Shown: positions 1 to 8,880 of the stretch, piece by piece
Layout: every line of letters begins with the position of its first letter
Numbering within the stretch: position 1 is the stretch's first letter
Assembly (NCBI GenBank): GCA_030830625.1
Contig: JAURMQ010000110.1
Span: 1-49,088 of the forward strand
Source: Flavobacteriaceae bacterium
GTDB lineage: Bacteria; Bacteroidota; Bacteroidia; Flavobacteriales; Flavobacteriaceae
Length of the DNA: 49,088 nucleotides
Direction of reading: 5' to 3'
Translations under genes and position numbers: made by a program
The notes under the pieces: model-generated
Seen by the model: the letters and a program-made list of their open reading frames with translations, nothing else
Databases searched by the model: none
What the model was told of the DNA's origin: nothing

Positions 1-1304
1 AAGGGAAAAGCACTTTTTTCTTCTGTAGATATTTCTCTCAATGCGCGTGTCTGTTTCTCTTGGATGTAATTTTGGAAATACTCTATTTGAGCCGATTTAT
101 TTAGAGAGGTGAGGTACAGCAAACTATCTGTTGCCTTAATGATTCCTTCGTATTTGATTACGTCGTCGAGGTTGTCTCTTTCTCTTTGTGTTCTCCTTTT
201 GACTAAGGTTTCATCGGGTAATGTTGTGAGAAGGCTATCGAGGTAAGAACCCGTAAGTACGTATTGGCCTCTGGCAAAATTAAAGTCAGCCAAATCACGG
301 TAATTGGCTTTTTTGGTGGGGAAGTCTATGTTTTCCGACTTTAAGGATTGATGGAGATGGTATGCGCCAAGACTGTCTTGCTTTTGCAGAAAATAGTGGA
401 TTCCTATAGCGCGATTGATCGAATGATCAAAAAGGTAGTTTTCAAAATTTTTAGTGAGTTTATTAAAGGACTCTATAGGATCGATACTGTCCTGAATGCT
501 TCTGATTTGGAGTCTTTTGATTTGTGCATTAATCCAATATTTGCGGTTGGTTTTTCGCTTCAAGCCTACAACCTGTTCGAAAGCCCAAAGTGCGGAATCG
601 GGTTGCTTAAGGTTTTCATAGAGTTGGCCTGTCAAAAAATAGTAACGCCCTTTGTCGTGATTGTTTTTGGCAGAAAGGGCGGCATTTCGGATGTAATAAA
701 GGGCAGAGTCCAACTGCTGAGTATTGATGAAAGCTTGTGAAAGGGTGGCATTGGCTGAACTGTGGAATTTACTTTTTGGAGTAATCGATCGGGCCAAACT
801 TCTGAGATTTTTTATAGCAAGCTGATCGTTTCTCAAACGAATATTGGTTTTTTCACGCCATATTCTCCCTTCTATGTAGGTGTTCTTGTCGGCATAATTT
901 TCCAACAAAAAATTAAACGCTTCCAAGGCCGGGAAAAAGCGTCGGTCAAAATAGCGTGATTTTCCCAAAAGAAGATAGGCCTCGTCTATTTTGTTGTTGC
1001 GCTGAATGTTATTGATGTTCATGGAATGCTTTTGGATGGCTTTGACAGCCTTTTCTTCGGCTCGGTCAAACCCTGGCACTATGGTCGTTTGATCCATTCG
1101 CTCTCCGTTAATGGCTATAGGCTCCACTTCCAAAAGCTCGAAAAAATTGTCGTCGTGGGCTTGCTCCAAAATAGATTCGCCCACTTTAAAGGCTTCCTGC
1201 CCATTGAAGAGGACATTGTACTTGGTGTTTAGGGAATGATATCCCCGATTGAACATTTTGTTTTTTTGTGTAGAACAGCCCCAAAACAATAGCATGACCA
1301 TCAT
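1..1304 (-). CDS. PorW/SprE-like TPR lipoprotein (N-terminal part, runs off left edge)
   Basis: About 434 codons are open on the minus strand down to base 1, so only the N-terminal part is present. The start region encodes a short hydrophobic segment ending in Gly-Cys (LLFWGC-STQKNK), a lipoprotein signal. It is followed by a region reading HSLNTKYNVLFNGQEA and then by TPR-like helical repeats (for example DEAYLLLGKSRYFDRRF). This pattern is that of PorW/SprE, a lipoprotein of the type IX secretion and gliding machinery in the Bacteroidota. I chose ATG at 1304. An in-frame TTG at 1337 would add a Lys-containing n-region and a more normal signal peptide, so the true start is uncertain. It follows the ABC ATPase gene on the same strand with an 80-bp gap. 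Family call by resemblance to flavobacterial SprE from memory. Confidence 0.72.
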   Translation of the reverse strand, partial: MMVMLLFWGCSTQKNKMFNRGYHSLNTKYNVLFNGQEAFKVGESILEQAHDDNFFELLEVEPIAINGERMDQTTIVPGFDRAEEKAVKAIQKHSMNINNIQRNNKIDEAYLLLGKSRYFDRRFFPALEAFNFLLENYADKNTYIEGRIWREKTNIRLRNDQLAIKNLRSLARSITPKSKFHSSANATLSQAFINTQQLDSALYYIRNAALSAKNNHDKGRYYFLTGQLYENLKQPDSALWAFEQVVGLKRKTNRKYWINAQIKRLQIRSIQDSIDPIESFNKLTKNFENYLFDHSINRAIGIHYFLQKQDSLGAYHLHQSLKSENIDFPTKKANYRDLADFNFARGQYVLTGSYLDSLLTTLPDETLVKRRTQRERDNLDDVIKYEGIIKATDSLLYLTSLNKSAQIEYFQNYIQEKQTRALREISTEEKSAFP

Positions 1305-1384
1305 TCCCCCTGTCCAAAAATGTATTGCCTTTTGCAATGGAAAAAGTTTATACTTATAACTCAAAAAGCATTGATTTAGTATTT

Positions 1385-2080
1385 TTAAATCTTAAAATAG
1401 GACTCCAATTTCGCAAAAGTATCTGAATCGGTGGTTAGATCTTTTAGGACTACCCCTTTTTCTAATAAAACAATCCTATTACAAACTTCGGTAATATGGT
1501 TTAGGTCGTGACTGGAAATCAAAAAGGTAGTAGTCGTGTTTTCAATATGCTTTTTTACAATTTCTTTAAAACGAATTTGAGAACTGGGATCAAGATTGGC
1601 AAAAGGTTCGTCTAATATCACACACTCTGGATGGCCCAAAAAAGCAGCGATCAATCCTATTTTTTTTTGATTTCCTTTGGAGAGGTTGCGAATGTATTTC
1701 TTTTGACCTAAGACTTCACCCTTAAAAAATCCTTCAAACTGCAGAAGCCAACTGTCCACTTGAGATTTTTTCACCCCTCTCAACTCTCCTACAAAATAAA
1801 AGTATTCCTCGGGAGTGAGATAGCCTATGAGAAAATTTTCGTCTATAAATGCTGAAGTATGTTTTTTCCAATCTTCGCTTTTGTTTACGGTAATACTATT
1901 GTTGATTACTTGTCCTTCATTGGGTTTAATCAGATCCAAGATGAGATTAAAAAGAGTGGTTTTTCCTGCGCCATTATTGCCTACCAATCCAAAACTTTCT
2001 CCTTTTTGGATGGTCAATTGATCGATATTGAGGACTTCTTTGTCTTCGTATTTTTTGGAGAGCTTTTCAATCTGAATCAT
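1385..2080 (-). CDS. ABC transporter ATP-binding protein
   Basis: A 231-residue nucleotide-binding subunit. Walker A is GNNGAGKT (residues 34-41), the signature motif is the variant LSKGNQKK (about 133-140), Walker B is CVILDEP (153-159), and the switch histidine is H191 in SSHDLNH. There is no fused membrane domain. The gene starts 4 bp after the stop of the DUF5687 membrane protein read in its restored frame, so the two very likely form one ABC-2-like exporter. The substrate cannot be told from sequence. The pairing of this ATPase type with DUF5687 is typical of flavobacteria (family knowledge). Confidence 0.9.
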   Translation of the reverse strand: MIQIEKLSKKYEDKEVLNIDQLTIQKGESFGLVGNNGAGKTTLFNLILDLIKPNEGQVINNSITVNKSEDWKKHTSAFIDENFLIGYLTPEEYFYFVGELRGVKKSQVDSWLLQFEGFFKGEVLGQKKYIRNLSKGNQKKIGLIAAFLGHPECVILDEPFANLDPSSQIRFKEIVKKHIENTTTTFLISSHDLNHITEVCNRIVLLEKGVVLKDLTTDSDTFAKLESYFKI

Positions 2081-2084
2081 CGGT

Positions 2085-3556
2085 TTAATTTTTTAAAAAT
2101 GCTTCAATGGTTTTATACTTCCTTTGACTATAAATTTTAGCGATATGGTTGAGAACATACTTTTTGGTAACCATCCCTAAAATACCGGATGCCGATAGCG
2201 CCAAGAAACCGGCAGATTCACCCATAAAAAAATCTGCCATAAAGAAAATCAATACAGGTAAGCCCAATTTAGGGATCGTAAACAACAGCTGGGTAAGGCT
2301 GAATGCCTTAGAATTGGCAAATACTCCTGCCTTGACGTTAAGTTTTATGGGCAGGTGATAGTACGCTCCTGAATAAAGATTGATGTAACACCCTATTCCC
2401 ATATTGTAAAGGGCTCCACTCACAACGTAAAGAAAAATATTCCATCCAAAAAAAGATAAAAGGTAGATACGATCAAAGAGATCATTACAAAAACGACCAT
2501 AAGCCACCATTTTGAATCCAAATATTCTCGATAAGTGAGGTTTTGGGTCATCAACAATGCGTAGTATTCGCTGTCCCATGAAGGAACTTTTTGACCATAA
2601 GTGAAGGAGAATCCCCCTGTGATCATGACGGAAGCAAAAACTAACATTATCGAATTGGTGTTGTACATCTCCATCGAAAAAAAGAGCAGTCCATAGAAAA
2701 GGAACATAAATGAAACTAAGAGATCTTGTTTGGGTCTTGTATTGCGAAAAAGGAGTCTTAAATCGTTTTTCAAAAAAGCCCCTAATCTCCCATAGCCCCC
2801 CAAGAAAGCAAAGCCTAATTGCCTTACTTTTTCTGGTTTTTTGGCCAAGCCCAAGTCTAAATAAAAACGTGCCCTTAAATATTGATAAGCAAGCTTGTAC
2901 ATTAAAAATAGAGTAGCTGAGGTGACTAACAATGAAATCGGATTTTGCTCTAACCATTCTATTCCACGGGCAAAGGTTTTGTATAGAGAAAAATCGGTAT
3001 AAAACTCGAGTCCAACTCCCAATACGGTCAAAATAAGTATCGAAATAAAAAAGCGATTGCTTTTATTGACCAACAGTATCAAATAATTCAAGATCAACGT
3101 AATGCATAAAAGATGAATAAACCACGTTCCTGAAGTCGTCCAAAAAGTTCCTTCGATCACCCTTACGACTGCAACGGGAAGGTATATCAACCAAGGGGTG
3201 AAATTATAAGGACTTAATAGGGAGCGGAGCAACAAGTTGTTGAGTAGGGTTCTCTTTTTAATAGGCAAGAGAATCCACGATTGAATGTGAGTTGAAGGGG
3301 GTTGTTGGAAAAAAAAGCGCGCGACGCATTCAATCAGGAACAAAAAAAACACTCCTTGATTGATTAAATCTATGGTCGAATGATTCGGAAACATTTTTTT
3401 CAAAATGTAATAAATGCCAGGACCCAAAGCCATAAGATACATAAACATGAACAGAACCATGAGCCCTATGAAAATTTTTGCAATGGCTGCAACTTCCCAC
3501 TGAGGAGCTCTAAAAAACGCCTTAAATTCAAGCTGCCAAAACTTTAATATTGTCAT
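2085..3556 (-). CDS. DUF5687 family ABC membrane subunit, split by a one-base frameshift
   Basis: The protein is read in two frames. Frame one starts at ATG 3556 and runs 378 codons to TGA at 2420. The continuation, with clear membrane-protein sequence (WNIFLYVVSGALYNMGIG...), lies in the -1 frame and ends at 2085. Joining them at the T7 run at 2448-2454 gives about 490 residues, the size expected of DUF5687 proteins, and reads smoothly as FYLFFGWNIF. The protein has many hydrophobic segments and is the likely membrane partner of the downstream ATPase. The break could be a real one-base loss, an assembly or sequencing error in a homopolymer, or -1 ribosomal slippage: the zero-frame heptamer T TTT TTG fits X XXY YYZ. 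No TAnnTTTG box is visible upstream. Confidence 0.8.
2448..2454 (-). other. T7 homopolymer at frameshift site
   Basis: Seven consecutive T on the minus strand, inside codons CTT TTT TTG of the DUF5687 gene. Adding one T, or slipping back one base, joins the two open halves of the gene. In the zero frame only nine sense codons follow before TGA at 2422-2420. Confidence 0.75.
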
Positions 3557-3579
3557 TGTTTTTTTTTAAAATAACTTTG
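3549..3579 (+). promoter_or_regulatory. Bacteroidota-type promoter of the ferredoxin reductase gene
   Basis: A -7 box TAACTTTG (3572-3579) matches TAnnTTTG. ATTG at 3549-3552 lies exactly 19 bp upstream as a near -33 element (consensus TTTG). The box ends 15 nt before the ATG at 3595. Confidence 0.6.
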
Positions 3580-3594
3580 CAAATAAAATAAGCT

Positions 3595-4632
3595 ATGCCA
3601 GAGATGCATCCACTTGTGATTTCAAAAATCACCAAAAATACTCCAAATGCTGTTTTAATTTCTTTTGAGGTCTCCGATGAAGAAAAAGAAAGGTTTAGAT
3701 TTGAAGCGGGGCAATACCTGACTTTGGAAGCTAATATAAACAAAAATCTTGTGAGAAGGTCCTATTCGATCTGTAGTGCTGAAGATGAAGGATTACAGGT
3801 GGGCATCAAAGAAGTTCCAGAAGGTGTTTTTTCGACTTATGCCAATCGATCTTTGGGAGAAAAAGAGCGTTTGATGGTTGCCCCCCCCGAGGGTCGGTTT
3901 CGTTACAAATCTAAAGACGAGGCCCAAACACTCGCTGCATTTGCTGCTGGAAGTGGGATCACGCCCATTATGTCCATTCTGAAAACCATGCTTTTGGATC
4001 ATCCCGAAAACCGTTTTCATCTGGTTTATGGGAATAAAACTCCAGAGGATAGTATGTTTTACAAAGAATTGAAAGCTTTAGAAAATGCATTTGAAGGTCG
4101 TCTTACCATTCAGTGGGTTTTCAGTCGCGCCAATGTGGACGGAAGTCTTTTTGGACGTATAGAACCGGGTGTCGTAAAAAATACCCTAAAGCAGATGGAA
4201 AAAATCGCAGATAAATTCTACCTCTGCGGACCGGGAAAAATGATAGAAAAAGTATCGAATACTTTGACGGCAAGTGGGGTCGAGAAAGCGGATGTTTTAT
4301 TTGAATTGTTTACTTCCTCTTCTGAAGTGGAAGAAATAAACGGTGAAAACAAAACTGCGTCTATAGAAATCATCTATGATGAGCTTACACACAAAATTGA
4401 AAACACAGCAGGGAAAAGCGTTCTAGAGGCTGCCCTTCAAAACAAACTGGATGTCCCTTATTCTTGCCAAGGGGGCGTTTGTTCGAGTTGTATTGCCCGT
4501 ATCAAATCTGGAAGTGCCGCCATGGCCTCAAATCAAATTCTTACAGATCAGGAAATCGAGGAGGGATTGATTTTAACCTGTCAAGCCCATCCCACTAGCG
4601 ATCATTTGGTGGTGGATTACGATGATGTTTAA
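3595..4632 (+). CDS. FAD/NAD(P)-binding oxidoreductase with C-terminal 2Fe-2S ferredoxin domain (PaaE/Hcr-like)
   Basis: A 345-residue reductase. The N-terminal FAD domain has RRSYSIC (54-60). The nucleotide-binding domain has GSGITPIMS (around 124-132) and FYLCGPGKM. The C-terminal plant-type ferredoxin domain has the cysteines C291, C296, C299 and C329 (PYSCQGGVCSSC ... LTCQAHP). This is the domain order of phenylacetyl-CoA epoxygenase reductase PaaE and of the NADH reductase Hcr. No paaABCD genes are near, so I do not assign phenylacetate degradation; the usual flavobacterial annotation is ferredoxin--NADP reductase. It is probably cytosolic and passes electrons from NAD(P)H to an unknown acceptor. 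ATG at 3604 is an alternative start. Its end faces the GT9 gene with only 6 bp between. Confidence 0.85.
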   Translation: MPEMHPLVISKITKNTPNAVLISFEVSDEEKERFRFEAGQYLTLEANINKNLVRRSYSICSAEDEGLQVGIKEVPEGVFSTYANRSLGEKERLMVAPPEGRFRYKSKDEAQTLAAFAAGSGITPIMSILKTMLLDHPENRFHLVYGNKTPEDSMFYKELKALENAFEGRLTIQWVFSRANVDGSLFGRIEPGVVKNTLKQMEKIADKFYLCGPGKMIEKVSNTLTASGVEKADVLFELFTSSSEVEEINGENKTASIEIIYDELTHKIENTAGKSVLEAALQNKLDVPYSCQGGVCSSCIARIKSGSAAMASNQILTDQEIEEGLILTCQAHPTSDHLVVDYDDV

Positions 4633-4638
4633 GGTTTG

Positions 4639-5667
4639 TTATTGCAGTAACGACAACGTTTTTTCAATGACTTTTTTAGGATCTAAAGATCTGAAAGCTT
4701 CATCATAACCCTTCGGAATCTTGTTTCCGTAAACCGAAGTAGGAATTAAGGGAAATTTGTTTCTGTCCAATATAAGGGCGTGATTTGGCGGTTGATTGAA
4801 GGGAGAAAATCCACAAAAGGGATGGGTCATGCCCCAAAGGGTGAGTACCCGAATTCCCGTGTTGGCTGCCAAATGTCCATTGGCAGAATCCATAGAAATC
4901 ATTAAATCCAAATGGGCCATAAGATCTATTTGCTCCCTTAGATTAATTTTTCCAACCGTACTGAATACATTGGTGAACGCTTTTTCCCACACCTCCAAAA
5001 GTTCCTTTTCTTTTTCACCTGCTCCAAAAAGAAAAATCTGGTGCTCTTTTTGTAAGAAATTGATTACTTGCTGCATAAGATCAAGAGGGTACATTTTGCC
5101 CCTGTGTGCCGCAAAAGGAGCAATTCCAATCCATTTTTTTTCGTTGGTTTGAGGAAAGGGTAAAATTTTCTGTGAGAGTTCTTTTTTTTCGGGAAACTCG
5201 TGTTGATCCAAGGAAACAGCAAAGCCTAATCTCCTAAAGACATCTGCATAACGATAAACGGTTGGGGTAAGGGGTTGAAACTTTTTACTTTTTCTTCGTA
5301 TGAGTGCTCTTTTTTCTCGCCGCCCTTTGTCAATGGTTTTGACCTTGTAGCCGTGAAATCTAAAGATAAATGTAAGGAGATGTGTCCGCAAAACACTGTG
5401 CAAATCTGCTACCGCAGTAAAAGGAATTTTCTTGAGTTCTTTGAATAAAGTCCAAATCCCTTTTATGCCCTTGTGACGGCTGTTGAAATCGGTTGGGTAA
5501 AAATGAAAGTTTTTAAATTCTTGAAATAATGGAGCTCCATGAGGTCGACTTACAAAAGTAACTCTGAGATTGGGGTAGGTTTGGTAAAGAGCCCTTATCA
5601 CCGGAACTGTTATGGCTATATCTCCTAAAGCAGAAAATCGAATTAACAGCAGGTGCGGGTCTTTCAT
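4639..5667 (-). CDS. Glycosyltransferase family 9 (heptosyltransferase-like)
   Basis: A 342-residue protein with the family 9 N-terminus LLIRFSALGDIAITVPVIRAL and a second Rossmann half containing IGIAPFAAHRGKMYP, a nucleotide-sugar loop FGAGEKEKE, and the conserved SMDSANGHLAANTGIRVLTLWG near residues 255-277. Enzymes of this family transfer heptose or related sugars to lipopolysaccharide core on the cytoplasmic face of the inner membrane. The donor and acceptor here are unknown. It starts 6 bp after the DUF4254 gene stop, so the two are probably one operon. This pairing suggests an envelope glycolipid role. Confidence 0.88.
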   Translation of the reverse strand: MKDPHLLLIRFSALGDIAITVPVIRALYQTYPNLRVTFVSRPHGAPLFQEFKNFHFYPTDFNSRHKGIKGIWTLFKELKKIPFTAVADLHSVLRTHLLTFIFRFHGYKVKTIDKGRREKRALIRRKSKKFQPLTPTVYRYADVFRRLGFAVSLDQHEFPEKKELSQKILPFPQTNEKKWIGIAPFAAHRGKMYPLDLMQQVINFLQKEHQIFLFGAGEKEKELLEVWEKAFTNVFSTVGKINLREQIDLMAHLDLMISMDSANGHLAANTGIRVLTLWGMTHPFCGFSPFNQPPNHALILDRNKFPLIPTSVYGNKIPKGYDEAFRSLDPKKVIEKTLSLLQ

Positions 5668-5673
5668 CGCTGT

Positions 5674-6291
5674 CTATGATTTGTCCTTGTACAACACAGG
5701 GTTGGTGTCCTCATCGTTGTACATTTTCATTTGCTTGTACACCTTCATGTATTTGGATCCATTTGCAATGTCTTCGAGGAGTTGATCTATGGCCAAACTG
5801 AGGTCCTCTCTTTGGGAGAGCAGTACTTGAAGTTTGGCATGGCATTTTTCCCGATGCGATTCGCTGGCTTCTTGGCGGTTTGCTTCTTCTTCCATATGGT
5901 AAATTTTTAATTCCAAAATAGAGAGTCGGTCTAATGCCCAAGCAGGGCTTTCGGAATTTACCGTTGCATCCTTTTGCACAGTTGTGTCTTTGTATTGGTG
6001 GAGAAAATAGCTGTCGATGAATTCTACTGTATCCGTGCGATCTTGATTGGAAGTGTCAATCAATCTTTTGAGTTTCATGCCTTCAACTGGATCAATTTCT
6101 GGATCTCTGATGAGGTCTTCATAATGCCATTGTACGGTGTCAATCCAGTTTTTCCGATACAATAAATATTCTAATGAATCGGTGGGATATGGGTTCTCAA
6201 ATACTTGATCTACCTCATCTATAAGGTGATATTTATCAATACTTTCTCTGAAAATTTTAATGGAAATCTGACTTGAAGTATTTTGGCTCAT
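5674..6291 (-). CDS. DUF4254 domain-containing protein
   Basis: A 205-residue soluble, charged, mostly helical protein (for example LDRLSILELKIYHMEEEANRQ). It has no signal peptide or membrane segment. I recognise it as DUF4254, a Bacteroidota family commonly found next to family 9 glycosyltransferases, as here. Its function is unknown. A sequence close to the promoter consensus (TATCTTCG, one mismatch) lies about 20 bp upstream of the start on the minus strand. Confidence 0.75.
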   Translation of the reverse strand: MSQNTSSQISIKIFRESIDKYHLIDEVDQVFENPYPTDSLEYLLYRKNWIDTVQWHYEDLIRDPEIDPVEGMKLKRLIDTSNQDRTDTVEFIDSYFLHQYKDTTVQKDATVNSESPAWALDRLSILELKIYHMEEEANRQEASESHREKCHAKLQVLLSQREDLSLAIDQLLEDIANGSKYMKVYKQMKMYNDEDTNPVLYKDKS

Positions 6292-6373
6292 GTTTGTCTT
6301 TTTCGTTGGAACGAAGATACAATTTGATCATTAATGTTTTTGGTTTGGAAAAGGCAATTCTCCAAATATAATT

Positions 6374-7309
6374 CTAAGGTAGAAAAAGTTTGAAAAGAAT
6401 GATTCCAAAAAACAAAAAGGTTAGTAATGTGTTTTTCATAAAATCGGATGAAATATTTTCGAGCAAAACCCCAAAAAAATACGCGACTGGAATAAAGCTA
6501 AAAAACCAAGGTCCCTCTCCGGATTTCAAAACTAATACTTCATATGCAATACTAAAAAAAAGCCAAAAGGTCATGTATAGAAAGCCTGAATACAGTTCAG
6601 GAAAAGCAAACTTTCTCGACCTTCTCGGAAATCTAAAAATGCAAATTAAAACCGAAATGATGAGCAGGGCCAACCAAACCCTCTCTTCAATAGAAAGAGC
6701 CTGGACGCTTAATATATCCCATTGAACAGAGGGGGTTGTTAAATCCGTCGTAATTGAGGGAAAAACGTTTATTATAGCCCTAAAAATGAAAGAAATCAAT
6801 GCTATTGGTAATAATAAAGCCATGAGATGTTTATTGTCTTTGAGGCCTTTTAGGAGTATAACCATAACAGGAAGGAAGAAGAAAACCGCAAAAATAATGT
6901 TGAATTGTATGCATATGGATATGATAAGGGAAAGGTCTAGAATCCCCTTTTCAGAGTTCTTAGAATGAAGAGATTGAATAAAAGCAAACTGGCCATAAAT
7001 CAATAAAAATAAAAGAATTGCAGGGAATGCTTCTAATTGGAATGGAAACGGGGAAAAAAGAAAAATAACGGGGAAAGCGATGAGGTGGATCCCGTCAAAC
7101 TTTCTTCCTTTAATTTTGATTTCTTGTGCGGTAATCAGCCACATGGATAAAACTATAAGGCCAATATTCCAAAATATTTCCGTCCAATAAATGGAGGGCC
7201 AATTCATATCCCCCCCATATAAAAAAGAAAAAAATACAGCAAAAATGACAAGAATGAGAGATATTAGGTAGATTCTCGAACCAATTGTCTTAAATATCTT
7301 TACTATCAT
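6374..7309 (-). CDS. DUF6427 family polytopic membrane protein
   Basis: A 311-residue, highly hydrophobic protein with about eight to nine membrane segments, starting IYLISLILVIFAVFFSFLYGG and ending FLFFGIILFKLFLP. I recognise it as DUF6427, a flavobacterial family usually found beside DUF6341 and purD, as here. The aromatic and Pro residues in the loops and the position among envelope genes suggest an inner-membrane role, but none is established. No catalytic motif is visible. Confidence 0.7.
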   Translation of the reverse strand: MIVKIFKTIGSRIYLISLILVIFAVFFSFLYGGDMNWPSIYWTEIFWNIGLIVLSMWLITAQEIKIKGRKFDGIHLIAFPVIFLFSPFPFQLEAFPAILLFLLIYGQFAFIQSLHSKNSEKGILDLSLIISICIQFNIIFAVFFFLPVMVILLKGLKDNKHLMALLLPIALISFIFRAIINVFPSITTDLTTPSVQWDILSVQALSIEERVWLALLIISVLICIFRFPRRSRKFAFPELYSGFLYMTFWLFFSIAYEVLVLKSGEGPWFFSFIPVAYFFGVLLENISSDFMKNTLLTFLFFGIILFKLFLP

Positions 7310-7321
7310 TCCCTATTTTAT

Positions 7322-7329
7322 TACTTTTG
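7322..7329 (+). promoter_or_regulatory. -7 promoter box for DUF6341 gene
   Basis: TACTTTTG matches TAnnTTTG and ends 22 nt before the ATG at 7352. It lies downstream of nothing else on this strand. Confidence 0.5.
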
Positions 7330-7351
7330 CAATATAATTAAAGTGCTCCTA

Positions 7352-7579
7352 ATGAAAAATTTTTTTGAAGCCATAGCCAGTTTGTTTAACGAGCTATTAT
7401 TTATGCCATACCAAATGCTAACTCAGCTTGAATCTTTCAGTTGGTGGTTGGCCAATGGAGTGACATTTGTTTTTTTAACGATAGGATTTGTCGCTGCTGT
7501 TTATTGGATCAACCAATTGCGACAATTCGACAAAAGTGGAGAGGAAAATAAAAATCCTTCTGCTCATTCTTTTTTATAG
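7352..7579 (+). CDS. DUF6341 family small membrane protein
   Basis: A 75-residue protein starting MKNFFEAIASLFNELLFMPYQ with one membrane segment (GVTFVFLTIGFVAAVYWI) and a short charged tail. I prefer ATG 7352 over GTG 7343 because the family starts MKNFFE. It is divergent from the DUF6427 gene and tail-to-tail with purD, overlapping the last 6 bases of that gene. The function is unknown. DUF6341/DUF6427/purD is a recurring flavobacterial neighbourhood. Confidence 0.72.
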   Translation: MKNFFEAIASLFNELLFMPYQMLTQLESFSWWLANGVTFVFLTIGFVAAVYWINQLRQFDKSGEENKNPSAHSFL

Positions 7580-8854
7580 ATCGAATCCAATATCTTTTCG
7601 GAAATACATTCCTTCGAAACTTATTTTTTCCATAAGCTCGTATGATTTTTGAACGGCTTCTTTGTGATCGTCTCCCAAGGATGTGACGGCCAAAACCCTT
7701 CCTCCGTTCGTGAAAATTTCTCCTTGTTGAAGGGTTGTCCCGGCATGGAACACCATAGTACTAGAGGTCGAAGGCAATCCGTCTATTCTTTTTGCTTTTT
7801 CGTATGCTTCAGGATACCCTCCAGAAACGGCCACCACTGTAGTTGCACTTTGAGGGTCAACAATAAGTTCTACCTCGGCAAGTTTACCCATGGCAGTGGC
7901 ATATAATAGTTCTACCAGGTCGTTTTTGATTCGAGGTAAAACCACCTGAGTTTCGGGATCGCCCATTCTTACATTGTATTCGATGACAAAAGGAGCATCT
8001 CCTACGCGAATTAAACCAATGAAAACAAAACCAACATAGGGAATTTTATCTTTTTTGAGTCCCTCCATAGTAGGTTTTACGATTGTTTCCTGAATGGCAT
8101 TAACAAACTTTTCGTCTGCAAAAGGGACTGGAGAAACGGCTCCCATCCCGCCTGTATTTAATCCTGTATCTCCTTCACCTATTCGCTTATAGTCCTTGGC
8201 CAAAGGTAGAGTTATATAGTGGGTCCCATCGGTCAAAACAAAACAGGAAAGCTCAATTCCACTGAGAAATTCTTCGACAACTACTTTGGAAGATGCTTTG
8301 CCAAATTTTTGATGTACGAGCATATTAGATAGTTCCTTCTTGGCATGATCCAAATTGTCAATAATCAGCACCCCTTTTCCGGCAGCCAAACCATCTGCTT
8401 TGAGCACATAAGGAGCGTTCATTTGCTCTAAAAATTCATACCCTTCCTGAAGGGTTTCGGCAGTAAAACTTCCGTATTGTGCTGTAGGTATATTGTGCCT
8501 ACTCATAAAAGCCTTGGCAAATTCTTTGCTTCCTTCGAGTGTGGCTCCCCACTTTTGGGGTCCGATGACGGGAATTTTTTTTAACTGTGCATCGTTGAGA
8601 AAGAAATCATGGATGCCGTGGACCAATGGATCCTCAGGCCCCACAACTACAAAATCTATATTATTTTGAATGACAGCATCTTTGAGTGCTTCAAAATCAT
8701 TAACGCCTATCTCTAAATTGGTTGCTAATCTTGACGTACCCGCATTTCCAGGCGCTACAAATAGTCGGTGCTTGATTTTGCTTTGAGCGAGTTTCCAACA
8801 AAAAGTGTGTTCTCTTCCTCCGCTGCCCAATACCAGTATGTTCAAATTTTTCAT
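7574..8854 (-). CDS. purD: Phosphoribosylamine--glycine ligase
   Basis: A 426-residue cytosolic ATP-grasp enzyme that forms glycinamide ribonucleotide in de novo purine synthesis. The N-terminus has NILVLGSGGREHTFCWKL, followed by VVVGPEDPLVHGI. The ATP-grasp core has ADGLAAGKGV, and the metal-binding segment is EYNVRMGDPETQVVLPR. The length fits the family (about 420-430). I chose ATG 8854 because a promoter box (8861-8868) overlaps the longer ATG 8863 start. The GT2 gene lies 26 bp upstream on the same strand, so purD may also be read from that operon. Confidence 0.97.
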   Translation of the reverse strand: MKNLNILVLGSGGREHTFCWKLAQSKIKHRLFVAPGNAGTSRLATNLEIGVNDFEALKDAVIQNNIDFVVVGPEDPLVHGIHDFFLNDAQLKKIPVIGPQKWGATLEGSKEFAKAFMSRHNIPTAQYGSFTAETLQEGYEFLEQMNAPYVLKADGLAAGKGVLIIDNLDHAKKELSNMLVHQKFGKASSKVVVEEFLSGIELSCFVLTDGTHYITLPLAKDYKRIGEGDTGLNTGGMGAVSPVPFADEKFVNAIQETIVKPTMEGLKKDKIPYVGFVFIGLIRVGDAPFVIEYNVRMGDPETQVVLPRIKNDLVELLYATAMGKLAEVELIVDPQSATTVVAVSGGYPEAYEKAKRIDGLPSTSSTMVFHAGTTLQQGEIFTNGGRVLAVTSLGDDHKEAVQKSYELMEKISFEGMYFRKDIGFDL

Positions 8855-8860
8855 AGAAAA

Positions 8861-8868
8861 CAAATATA
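8861..8868 (-). promoter_or_regulatory. -7 promoter box for purD
   Basis: The minus strand reads TATATTTG (TAnnTTTG), only 6 nt before the ATG at 8854. If this is the active promoter, the purD mRNA is nearly leaderless. Confidence 0.5.
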
Positions 8869-8880
8869 CTTAAGTGTGTG

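Noticed and set aside
348-1232. Three plus-strand ORFs at the left edge
   Set aside because: They lie antisense to the PorW/SprE-like gene and have no family pattern or promoter.
2085-2957. A 290-codon minus-strand frame as its own gene
   Set aside because: Only its last 120 or so codons look like membrane protein. The first part is out of frame with the DUF5687 coding sequence it overlaps, so it is the frameshifted continuation of that gene.
3595-4632. Phenylacetate-degradation reductase PaaE as a firm call
   Set aside because: The domain order fits, but no paaABCD genes are nearby, so only the general reductase call is supported.
5711-5941. A 76-codon minus-strand ORF within the DUF4254 gene
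   Set aside because: It is in a different frame of the same strand as a well-supported gene, with an unnatural composition.
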